A DNA stretch of 12,444 nt, taken from positions 1 to 12,444 of the forward strand of contig DATFLL010000027.1 of the NCBI GenBank assembly GCA_035267785.1, read 5' to 3'. Shown here in pieces: positions 6,550-12,444 of the stretch. The position numbers were made by a program, and so were the translations under genes. This DNA comes from DATFLL01 sp035267785 (lineage in GTDB: Bacteria > Pseudomonadota > Gammaproteobacteria > DATFLL01). How positions within the stretch are numbered: the stretch's first letter is position 1; each line of letters opens with the position of its first letter. The notes beneath the pieces were generated by a model, which was given only the letters and a program-made list of their open reading frames with translations, was not told the origin of the DNA and searched no databases.

Positions 6550-8745
6550 CTACTGAATCTGCAGGCCTTCCTTGACGATCTTCGGCGTGACGAAGATGAG
6601 CAGCTCGGACTTGTTATCCTGGACATATTTATTTCGGAACAGGAAGCCCACGATCGGCAGGTCCCCGAAGAAGGGAACACGGTTGATTTGGTGCGACTTG
6701 GTCTGTTCATAGACGCCGCCGAGAACCACCGTCTCGCCGTTGTTGACCAGGACCTGGGTGGTCAGGTTCTGGGTGTTGATGGGCGGGGTGCCCTGTACGG
6801 CGTTGGCGAAGTCCGGGCTGTCCTTGTTGACCTTCAGGTCCATAATCACGCGGTCATCCGGGGTAATCTGCGGCGTGACCTTCAGGCTGAGCACGGCCTT
6901 CTTGAACGCGACCGAGGTGGCGCCGCTGGACGTGGCCTGCTGGTAGGGAATTTCGGCGCCCTGTTCGATGGTCGCCTCCTTCTGGTTCGCCGTGATCACC
7001 CGCGGGCTGGAGATGATCTCCGTGCGCCCCTCGGCCTGGGCGGCCGAGAGCTCCAGCTCGAGCAGCGTTCCGAAGGGCAGCTTGGTGACCGCCAGCCCGA
7101 TGGTTCCGGCCGTGCTGCCCAGGTTGGTGACCGGCAGGTTCACGTTCAGGCGGTCGGGCGCGGTAATGGTGTCGCCATTGATCATCTGGGTGGTGGCGAC
7201 GTTGTTACCGGACAGGTTGTAGGTCGTGCCGTTCGCGGTGCCCCCGGCCGGCGTTTCTTTCGTGACGCCGAATCGTACGCCCAGCTCCTTGCTGAACTGG
7301 TTGGTGGCGAGCACGATGCGCGATTCGATGAGCACCTGGCGCACCGGCACGTCGAGTTCGGACACCAGGGCCCGCATGGCGTCGAGGTTTTCGGCTGTAT
7401 CCTGGATCAACAGCTTGTTGGTGCGGTCGTCGACCGTGATGTTGCCGCGTTTGGACAGCAGCGAATTGCCCTTGGCCTTGAGGAGCTTGGCAATGTCGGC
7501 CGCCTTGGCGTAGTTGATCTGGATGCTCTCGCTGCGCAGCGGGGCGAGCTCCTCGACCTGCTTGGCGGCCTGCAGCTCCAGCTTCTCGCGTGCCGCGATC
7601 TGCTCCGCCGGGGCTACCATGATCACGTTGCCGTCCCGGCGCATGCCCAAGCCCTTGGACTTGAGGATGATGTCCAGCGCCTGGTCCCAGGGCACGTTCT
7701 TCAGGCGCAGCGTCAGGCTGCCCTTGACCGAGTCGCTGGTCACCATGTTGAGGCCGGTGAAGTCGGCCAGGAGCTGCAGGACGGCCCGGACCTCGATGTT
7801 CTGGAAGTTCAGCGACAGCCGCTCGCCGGTGTACTTCTTCTTCTTGGTCTTGGCCGCCTCCTTGGTTTCCTTCGGGACCGGCTTGACCTCGACCGTGAAC
7901 TGGTTGTCGGTCTGATAGGCAATGTCGTCAAAATCGCCCGTGGCGGCGATGACCATCTTGACGTTGTTGCCCTCGCTGTACGTGTCGACTGTCTGGACCG
8001 GTGTGGCGAAGTCCTTCACGTCCAGGCGGCGCTCGAGCTCATCGGGCAGGCTGCTGTTCTGGAAGCTGACCACGATGTTATTGCCCCGCTTCTTCATATC
8101 GACGGGTACGCTGGGATCGGACAACTTGACCAGTATTCGGCCTTCGCCCTTGGCGCCACGGCGAAAATCGATGGACTGGACACTTCCCGCCGTGCCGGCG
8201 GCACCCACCCGAGAGCTGCCGGCCTTGCTGGCTGCCCGCGCCTGCGCTTGGTCGCCGGCACCGCTCTCCAGGGTGACGTAGACGGCGTCGCCCTCGACAT
8301 TCGTCTCATAGCTCACGGGGTTGGCCAGGTTGATCACCACGCGGGTGCGACCGCCCGCCTCGACCGCGGTGACACTGCGCGCCACGCCCGCGCCGACGGA
8401 GACCGTCCGGCTGGGCAGCTTACTCACGGTGTTCGCGAAATCCAGTGCGATGCGGGCCGGCTTGTCGATGCTGAAGCTCAGGGGCTTGGGCGCAGGGCCC
8501 GATAACTGCAGCTTGATCTGCACCCGGTCGCCGGGCAGCGTGCTGTGGCTGATCTTCTCCAGCGCCAGCGGGGCGCCGTTGGCCGCCAGGGCCGCTGTTT
8601 GGCCGGCTAGCATTAGTGCTCCCCCGAGCAGCCAAAGGCCGAGCCGGGCCCCCAGGGTTTTGGGGGCCCTGGCATTGGCCGACGCCGGGAGTTCCGGGCA
8701 CGTTGCCGTGCGGCGGGCGGTATGGGGTGTGGTGCTGACCATCAT
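6550..8745 (-). CDS. pilQ: Type IV pilus outer-membrane secretin
   Basis: The 731-residue secretin that forms the outer-membrane gate for pilus fibres and for DNA uptake in competent relatives. Domain order: signal peptide with a hydrophobic core at about 33-53, cleaved near ALA-A (residue 54/55); two AMIN domains (about 62-158 and 190-287) that bind peptidoglycan; an STN/N0 domain (about 307-378) with LSLNFQNIEVRAVLQLLADFTG-type sequence; a secretin N1 domain (about 403-470); and the secretin domain (about 475-725) ending with VPFFGDLPIVGFLFR (690-704). The n-region before the hydrophobic core is about 30 residues, longer than usual. ATG codons at 8745 and 8742 are adjacent; GGAG in an AGGGAGAGAG stretch supports either. 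The gene follows pilP after 27 nt and is followed by a terminator. PilP is its expected partner. Confidence 0.97.
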   Translation of the reverse strand: MMVSTTPHTARRTATCPELPASANARAPKTLGARLGLWLLGGALMLAGQTAALAANGAPLALEKISHSTLPGDRVQIKLQLSGPAPKPLSFSIDKPARIALDFANTVSKLPSRTVSVGAGVARSVTAVEAGGRTRVVINLANPVSYETNVEGDAVYVTLESGAGDQAQARAASKAGSSRVGAAGTAGSVQSIDFRRGAKGEGRILVKLSDPSVPVDMKKRGNNIVVSFQNSSLPDELERRLDVKDFATPVQTVDTYSEGNNVKMVIAATGDFDDIAYQTDNQFTVEVKPVPKETKEAAKTKKKKYTGERLSLNFQNIEVRAVLQLLADFTGLNMVTSDSVKGSLTLRLKNVPWDQALDIILKSKGLGMRRDGNVIMVAPAEQIAAREKLELQAAKQVEELAPLRSESIQINYAKAADIAKLLKAKGNSLLSKRGNITVDDRTNKLLIQDTAENLDAMRALVSELDVPVRQVLIESRIVLATNQFSKELGVRFGVTKETPAGGTANGTTYNLSGNNVATTQMINGDTITAPDRLNVNLPVTNLGSTAGTIGLAVTKLPFGTLLELELSAAQAEGRTEIISSPRVITANQKEATIEQGAEIPYQQATSSGATSVAFKKAVLSLKVTPQITPDDRVIMDLKVNKDSPDFANAVQGTPPINTQNLTTQVLVNNGETVVLGGVYEQTKSHQINRVPFFGDLPIVGFLFRNKYVQDNKSELLIFVTPKIVKEGLQIQ
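8646..8669 (-). repeat. 8-bp inverted repeat inside the pilQ signal-peptide coding region
   Basis: GGGCCCCC and GGGGGCCC flank an 8-nt AAAACCCT loop (minus-strand reading), about 75-100 nt into pilQ. All stem bases are G or C, so the mRNA hairpin should be stable. It codes for part of the long n-region of the signal peptide and may affect early translation; that effect is inferred. Confidence 0.55.
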
Positions 8746-8772
8746 TGTTGCTCTCTCCCTCTGGGGGCGTTG

Positions 8773-9345
8773 TTACTTCAGGGTCAGGGCGGCGTCACGC
8801 TCCACCCATCCTCCCAGACCGTTGGGGATGATCTCGCGCAGGCTGACCTTGTTTTCGGTGATGCGCGTGATCTTGCCGTAGTTCTGTCCCATGTGATTGC
8901 CAACCTGAACCCGGTGGACCGTATGGTCGGGCGCCTGAATAAGCGCCCAGGTCTGACCCTTCTTCTCCAGGGTGCCGACGAACTTGAGCGAATCCAGCGA
9001 GAAGGCCTCGAGGGCCTCGCGCCGGCGATTCTGGTCGGGGCGCAGCTTGGTGTTCGCCTCCGCTTGGCGACGGCGGCGTTCGGCTTCCGGAATATAGGGC
9101 TTGAACGGGTCTCTCAGGTCCTTGTCGTTGTACGTATAGGTCTCGTAGGGCTTGACCTCGGGCAGGGGGGCGACATGGCCCCGCTGCTCGGATTTGACCT
9201 TTTTGACCCATTGGTCGAGGTCGCCGTGCGGACTGCTTTGACAGCCGGCCAGTCCCAGGCAAACGCCCAGGAGGGCGGCTGCCGGCCAATGCGCTATCCC
9301 CTTGGCGCCGCCGCGAGTCTGTTTCGTGTCGCTGTTGCCCATCAT
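8773..9345 (-). CDS. pilP: Type IV pilus assembly lipoprotein PilP
   Basis: A 190-residue inner-membrane lipoprotein linking the PilN/PilO dimer to the PilQ secretin. The signal peptide ends in a lipobox LAGC with Cys35 as the lipidated residue, after the hydrophobic stretch AAALLGVCLGLAG. The conserved RDPFKPY (78-84) near the end of the flexible N-terminal part and the C-terminal beta domain with KFVGTLEKKGQTWALIQAPD-type sequence and VQVGNHMGQNYGKI (145-158) are diagnostic of PilP. Two adjacent ATGs exist (9345 and 9342); GAGGA about 11 nt upstream supports this start. The gene is 17 nt downstream of pilO and 27 nt upstream of pilQ, within the operon. A 5-residue arginine/lysine-rich stretch after the lipidation site is common in PilP linkers. 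Confidence 0.96.
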   Translation of the reverse strand: MMGNSDTKQTRGGAKGIAHWPAAALLGVCLGLAGCQSSPHGDLDQWVKKVKSEQRGHVAPLPEVKPYETYTYNDKDLRDPFKPYIPEAERRRRQAEANTKLRPDQNRRREALEAFSLDSLKFVGTLEKKGQTWALIQAPDHTVHRVQVGNHMGQNYGKITRITENKVSLREIIPNGLGGWVERDAALTLK

Positions 9346-9362
9346 CTGTTCTCTATCCTCGA

Positions 9363-9995
9363 CTAACGGCGCCGCCGCCTCTTACTCTTGGCCTTGCGTT
9401 GAGCCGCGAGCTCGTTCGCGTCCAGGTAGCGGTAGGTCTTGGCCAGCAGGCTCATCCGCAGCTTGCCGCCTTTGCCCTTCCCGGCGGTGATGTCGATATT
9501 CTCGAGGGTGACGATACGAGGCAGCGCCGCCACGCCGCTGACGAACTTGCCGAATTCGTGATAGGTGCCGGTGACTACAATCTGGATCGGCTGCTCGGCG
9601 TAAAACTCGACCGGTTTCTCCGGCTGTGGCTTGAACAGGTCGAACTGCACGCCGCTGGCCAGACCGGTCTGCGAGATGTCGACCAACAGGCTTTCCACCT
9701 CGGTCTTGCTGGGGAGCTGACGCAGCATGCTGCCGAAGGAGGCCTTCATTTCCTTCATCTGCTGGCGGTAGGCATCGAGGTTGGCCGCCTTGGCTTCCTT
9801 CTTCTCGAATTCGCGCTTGAGCGATACTTCTTTGCGGCGCGCCTGGTCCAGATGTTTGAGTTCCTTCTTCGTGTCCAGGAAGTAGCCGGCGGCCAGTACG
9901 GCGATGCACACGATCACGATCAGGAGCGCGCGCACCGCCACCGGCCAGCTGCCGATGTTGTTGATATCGAGATTGTTGAGGTCGAAGTCCTTCAT
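9363..9995 (-). CDS. pilO: Type IV pilus inner-membrane alignment protein PilO
   Basis: A 210-residue bitopic inner-membrane protein that pairs with PilN and binds PilP in the alignment subcomplex. Seen: a short cytoplasmic N-terminus (MKDFDLNNLDINNIGSWP), a membrane helix at about 19-40, a charged coiled coil at about 42-85 (KELKHLDQARRKEVSLKREF), then a ferredoxin-like domain including RQLPSKTEVESLLVDIS (92-108), FYAEQPIQIVVTGTYHEFG (131-149) and LPRIVTLENIDI (158-169). The ATG overlaps the pilN TAA by one base (TAATG). A reading frame extending upstream into pilN is not coding. The C-terminus is strikingly basic, ending KAKSKRRRRR (201-210). Confidence 0.96.
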   Translation of the reverse strand: MKDFDLNNLDINNIGSWPVAVRALLIVIVCIAVLAAGYFLDTKKELKHLDQARRKEVSLKREFEKKEAKAANLDAYRQQMKEMKASFGSMLRQLPSKTEVESLLVDISQTGLASGVQFDLFKPQPEKPVEFYAEQPIQIVVTGTYHEFGKFVSGVAALPRIVTLENIDITAGKGKGGKLRMSLLAKTYRYLDANELAAQRKAKSKRRRRR

Positions 9996-10582
9996 TATTT
10001 GCGCCCGCCCTTGCCTTTGGCGTTCTTCGCCTCTTGTTGCGTCTTGGATACCTGCTGTACGCGCAGCGTGAAGTCGCTGCTGCGCTCGTCGCCCTTGCTC
10101 TTGGTCTGAATGACGTCGAGCTGCGGGTTGCTCAGCCAGTCGGAGGCATCCAGCTGGCGCATGAAGGCCGAGACGCGGGCGTTGGACTGAGCCACCCCCT
10201 GGATCACGAGTTTGTGTCCGCTCTGCTTGATGCTGGTGAGATAGACACCGGAGGGCACGCGGCTGGCGATCTCGTAGAACAGGTGAACGATCTCCGGGCG
10301 GTTCTGCTGCAGGCGCTGGATGATGTTCATGCGATCCAGCAGGCGCTGTTTCTCCTGTTCGAGGGTGCGGATTTCCTTGATTTGGTCCTCGACCTTGGCG
10401 ATCTGCTGCTGCAGGTACCGATTGCGCGAGTCCTGCTCGTCGATCAGATGCGCGATATTGATGTGCACCAGCAGGATGATCAGCGCCATGAGGATCATCG
10501 AGCCGACGGCGACGACGGCGAACTGGCGCTGGCGCTCCTTGCGCAGCTCCTCGCGCCACGGTAGCAGGTTGATATGTGCCAT
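9995..10582 (-). CDS. pilN: Type IV pilus inner-membrane alignment protein PilN
   Basis: A 195-residue bitopic inner-membrane protein. Its N-terminal INLLPWREELRKER (residues 4-17) is the conserved peptide that docks in the PilM groove. A membrane helix lies at about 21-43, a coiled coil at about 47-95 (rich in Q, E, K and R), and a ferredoxin-like periplasmic domain follows with ASRVPSGVYLTSIKQSG (106-122), QGVAQSNARVSAFMRQLDAS (128-147) and WLSNPQLDVIQ (149-159). It should dimerise with PilO. Its ATG overlaps the pilM TGA by one base (TGATG). The C-terminal tail is lysine/glycine-rich (AKNAKGKGGRK), basic like that of PilO. Confidence 0.96.
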   Translation of the reverse strand: MAHINLLPWREELRKERQRQFAVVAVGSMILMALIILLVHINIAHLIDEQDSRNRYLQQQIAKVEDQIKEIRTLEQEKQRLLDRMNIIQRLQQNRPEIVHLFYEIASRVPSGVYLTSIKQSGHKLVIQGVAQSNARVSAFMRQLDASDWLSNPQLDVIQTKSKGDERSSDFTLRVQQVSKTQQEAKNAKGKGGRK

Positions 10583-11655
10583 CAGTCGAAGCTCCTCATG
10601 GCCAGCCCGCAGGCGATCATCAATGCCGGCGCGTCGTTGGACAGGCTCTGCGCCTTGACGCGCGAGGAGACAACCATATTGGCGAAGGGGTTGGCGACCG
10701 AGGTGCTGATGCCGAGCTTCTGGGCAATGAGCTCGTCAATCGAGCCGATCATGGCGCTGCCGCCGGCAAGCACGATATGGTCGACATGGTTGTACTGGCT
10801 CGAGGAGAAAAAGAACTGCAGCGAGCGGCTGACCTGTTGGGCCATGGCCTCCTTGAACGGCTCCAGGACCTCCGGCACGTAGTTGTCCGGCAGCCCGCCC
10901 TGGCGCTTGGCCATGCCCGCCTCTTCGTAGGACAGGCCGTAACGGCGCTGGATCTCTTCGGTCAGTTGCTTGCCGCCGAAGACCTGCTCGCGCGTATAAA
11001 TGGTCTTGAGGTCATGCAGGACGTTGAGTGTGGTCATGGTCGCGCCCACGTCGACCACGGCAATGGTCTGGTCGACACCCTGCTCGGGCAGCTGCCCGGC
11101 CAGCAGGGTAAAGGCGTTCTCCATGGCATAGGCCTCGACGTCAACAATCTTGGCCTTCAGACCGGCCAGCTCGATGGCATCGACCCGCACGTCCACATTT
11201 TCGCTGCGCGAGGCGGCGAGCAAGACATCCACCCGCTCGGCATCATTGTCCGACGGTCCCAGCACCTCGAAGTCCAGATTGACCTCTTCGAGGGGGTAGG
11301 GGATGTATTGATCCGCCTCGAGCTGAATCTGGTTCTCCATATCGTCCTCGGACAAGGAGGCCGGCATGGAGATGATCTTGGTAATGACCGCCGAACCCGC
11401 CACCGCGGCCGCCGCATTTTTCGTCCGGCTGCCGGAGCGCTTGACGGCCCGCTTGATGGCCTGTCCCACCGCCTCGACGTCCGCAATATTCTTTTCGATC
11501 ACGGAGTTAGCCGGCAGCGGTTCGACCGCGTAGCTCTCGACGCGGTAGCGGTCGCCGCTCTTGCCCAGCTCCAGGAGCTTGACCGCCGTGGAACTGATAT
11601 CCAGCCCGACGACAGGGGTCTTGCGCGGCTTAAAGAGTTGGAGGGGCGGACTCAT
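10582..11655 (-). CDS. pilM: Type IV pilus cytoplasmic actin-like protein PilM
   Basis: A 357-residue cytoplasmic protein of the actin/FtsA fold that binds ATP and the N-terminal peptide of PilN, joining the cytoplasmic machinery to the PilNO alignment complex. Motifs seen: phosphate-1 VGLDISSTAVKLLEL (16-30), phosphate-2 IAVVDVGATMTTLNVL (198-213), FGGKQLTEEI (226-235) and the adenosine loop IVLAGGSAMIGSIDELI (294-310). The N-terminus with a short hydrophobic F8-K9 stretch resembles other PilM proteins. The length matches the family. It is the first gene of the operon; the ATG at 11653-11655 has only a weak Shine-Dalgarno. Two overlapping promoters lie upstream, and mrcA diverges from the same region. 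Confidence 0.97.
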   Translation of the reverse strand: MSPPLQLFKPRKTPVVGLDISSTAVKLLELGKSGDRYRVESYAVEPLPANSVIEKNIADVEAVGQAIKRAVKRSGSRTKNAAAAVAGSAVITKIISMPASLSEDDMENQIQLEADQYIPYPLEEVNLDFEVLGPSDNDAERVDVLLAASRSENVDVRVDAIELAGLKAKIVDVEAYAMENAFTLLAGQLPEQGVDQTIAVVDVGATMTTLNVLHDLKTIYTREQVFGGKQLTEEIQRRYGLSYEEAGMAKRQGGLPDNYVPEVLEPFKEAMAQQVSRSLQFFFSSSQYNHVDHIVLAGGSAMIGSIDELIAQKLGISTSVANPFANMVVSSRVKAQSLSNDAPALMIACGLAMRSFD

Positions 11656-11690
11656 AATTGCTTTAATTATCCAGAGTTACACTGATTATA

Positions 11691-11730
11691 TGTATAAATA
11701 CATTAAATCCCACAGTCAACTATAGGTCAA
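11691..11730 (-). promoter_or_regulatory. Two overlapping sigma70 promoters for pilMNOPQ
   Basis: On the minus strand, P1 is TTGACC (11725-11730), a 17-nt spacer and TTTAAT (11702-11707). P2 is TTGACT (11714-11719), a 17-nt spacer and TATACA (11691-11696). Expected starts are near 11695 and 11684, giving leaders of about 30-40 nt before the pilM ATG. P1 matches the consensus at 5 of 6 in both boxes; P2 has 5 of 6 and 4 of 6. Confidence 0.6.
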
Positions 11731-11731
11731 C
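11715..11731. repeat. 11-bp-period direct repeat GTCAAC-N5-GTCAAC
   Basis: On the plus strand GTCAAC occurs at 11715-11720 and 11726-11731, one helical turn apart, with an AT-rich spacer TATAG. The flanks read CAGTCA-ACTAT-AGGTCA, which resembles the period and layout of boxes bound by OmpR/PhoB-family regulators. Each copy overlaps one of the two -35 boxes of pilM. The repeat is seen; a regulator is inferred. Confidence 0.45.
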
Positions 11732-11777
11732 AAAAAACTTAACTCAAATAGTATTAGCCCGTTTTTGGAGAAAGTTT

Positions 11778-11783
11778 TATACT
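11778..11783 (+). promoter_or_regulatory. Possible -10 element for mrcA
   Basis: TATACT at 11778-11783 matches the -10 consensus at 5 of 6 positions, and a start near 11790 would suit mrcA. No good -35 box lies 16-18 nt upstream (TTAGCC at 11754-11759 is the nearest), so the call is weak. A small inverted repeat (GGCGC / GCGCC, 11786-11801) follows immediately. Confidence 0.35.
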
Positions 11784-11826
11784 CAGGCGCTTACCGGCGC
11801 CATGAAGCAGTTCGCACGCCTAATTG

Positions 11827-12444
11827 ATGAAACCCTACCTCCGGAAACTGGTTATCGTCTCGGTCACGTCGCTCTTGAGCCTGGCCTTGGTCGGCGCAGT
11901 GGGGTTGCTGGGCGCGTACGTCTATCTGGTGCCCAAGCTGCCCGCGATCGAGTCCCTCAAGGACGTAAAGCTGCAGGTTCCATTGCGGGTCTATGCCAGC
12001 GGCGGGGAGCTCATCGCGGAGTTCGGCGAAATGAAGCGCTCGCCGTTGACCTACAGCGAGATCCCCGATCGGATGATCAAGGCGGTGCTCGCCGCCGAAG
12101 ACGATCGCTTCTTCGAACACCCCGGAGTGGACTATCAGGGTATCCTGCGGGCCGCCATACACCTCATCCTCACGGGCCGGCGCACCCAGGGCGGCAGCAC
12201 GATCACTATGCAGGTGGCGCGCAATTTCTTCCTCAGCCGTGAGAAGACCTACCTGCGCAAGCTCAACGAGATATTTTTGGCGCTGAAGATCGAGCATGAG
12301 CTCACCAAGCAGGAAATCCTCGAGCTGTACCTGAACAAGATCTATCTCGGCAATCGCGCCTACGGCGTGGGTGCCGCCGCTCAGGTGTATTACGGCAAGG
12401 AACTGCGCGACCTGGACATCGCCCAGATGGCCATGATCGCCGGT
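11827..12444 (+). CDS. mrcA: Penicillin-binding protein 1A, N-terminal part (runs off right edge)
   Basis: The first 206 codons of a bifunctional class A penicillin-binding protein that polymerises and crosslinks peptidoglycan. Seen: a short cytoplasmic N-terminus, a membrane anchor at about 8-35, and the start of the glycosyltransferase family 51 domain with its motifs in order: EDDRFFEHPGVD (91-102, with catalytic Glu91), GGSTITMQ (122-129), RKLNEI (144-149) and KQEILELYLN (161-170), then KIYLGNRAYGVGAAAQVYYGK. The start ATG at 11827 is preceded in frame by TTG and then a TAA stop (11821-11823), so the start is within one codon. No good Shine-Dalgarno is seen. An out-of-frame ATG at 11802 opens a spurious reading frame. 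The transpeptidase domain lies outside the window. Divergent placement next to pilM is a conserved gammaproteobacterial arrangement. The symbol ponA is equally used. Confidence 0.96.
   Translation, partial: MKPYLRKLVIVSVTSLLSLALVGAVGLLGAYVYLVPKLPAIESLKDVKLQVPLRVYASGGELIAEFGEMKRSPLTYSEIPDRMIKAVLAAEDDRFFEHPGVDYQGILRAAIHLILTGRRTQGGSTITMQVARNFFLSREKTYLRKLNEIFLALKIEHELTKQEILELYLNKIYLGNRAYGVGAAAQVYYGKELRDLDIAQMAMIAG

Noticed and set aside
5656..8505. A 949-codon open frame on the plus strand opposite aroB, aroK and pilQ
   Set aside because: It spans three well-recognised genes on the other strand, has no family motifs, and is rich in residues expected from antisense reading of GC-rich codons.
9996..10559. 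Upstream extension of the pilO frame into pilN
   Set aside because: It overlaps pilN out of frame and shows no PilO-like sequence; the TAATG junction is the natural start.
11802..12242. A 146-codon plus-strand frame starting at an ATG upstream of mrcA
   Set aside because: It is out of frame with the PBP1A coding sequence, and its translation is arginine- and glycine-rich with no motif.
1..12444. CRISPR array, insertion sequence, prophage or defence island
   Set aside because: No regularly spaced repeats, transposase or integrase motifs, or terminal inverted repeats were found; gene content is housekeeping.

Overview
The window looks like a chromosomal housekeeping region of a high-GC gammaproteobacterium with type IV pili. 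The evidence is the divergent mrcA / pilMNOPQ pair followed by aroK, aroB, a DamX-type SPOR ATPase and gltB. This order is shared by pseudomonads and many purple-sulfur-type Gammaproteobacteria. A dgt gene and a small WGR gene sit between aroB and the SPOR gene; from memory this suggests a Chromatiales/Ectothiorhodospiraceae-like organism rather than a pseudomonad, but this is weak inference. There are no tRNA or rRNA genes, insertion sequences, CRISPR arrays or other signs of recent transfer.

Layout from right to left, because almost everything is on the minus strand. On the plus strand at the right edge is the 5' end of mrcA (11827-12444), a bifunctional penicillin-binding protein of the PBP1A class. 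An AT-rich divergent control region (11656-11826) separates it from pilM. The pilus alignment operon pilM-pilN-pilO-pilP-pilQ follows (11655 to 6550) with 1-nt stop/start overlaps at pilM/pilN and pilN/pilO. It ends in a strong intrinsic terminator at 6495-6540. aroK (shikimate kinase) and aroB (3-dehydroquinate synthase) come next. dgt (HD-domain dNTP triphosphohydrolase) starts one base after the aroB stop. After it come a small WGR-domain gene and, with a 4-nt ATGA overlap, a 764-residue membrane protein with an ExeA/DamX-type ATPase, one membrane span, an IPT/TIG-like domain and two SPOR domains. After a 233-bp gap with a good sigma70 promoter, gltB (glutamate synthase large subunit) begins and runs off the left edge.

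Much of the region concerns the cell envelope: PBP1A makes peptidoglycan, PilMNOPQ spans the envelope, and the SPOR protein should bind septal peptidoglycan. aroK/aroB feed aromatic amino-acid synthesis, gltB assimilates ammonia, and dgt controls dNTP levels. Most of this is conserved and well described. The less ordinary parts are the aroB-dgt-WGR-SPOR transcription unit, the ATPase-TIG-double-SPOR architecture, a WGR protein lacking its namesake arginine, and an 11-bp-period direct repeat that carries two overlapping pilM promoters.
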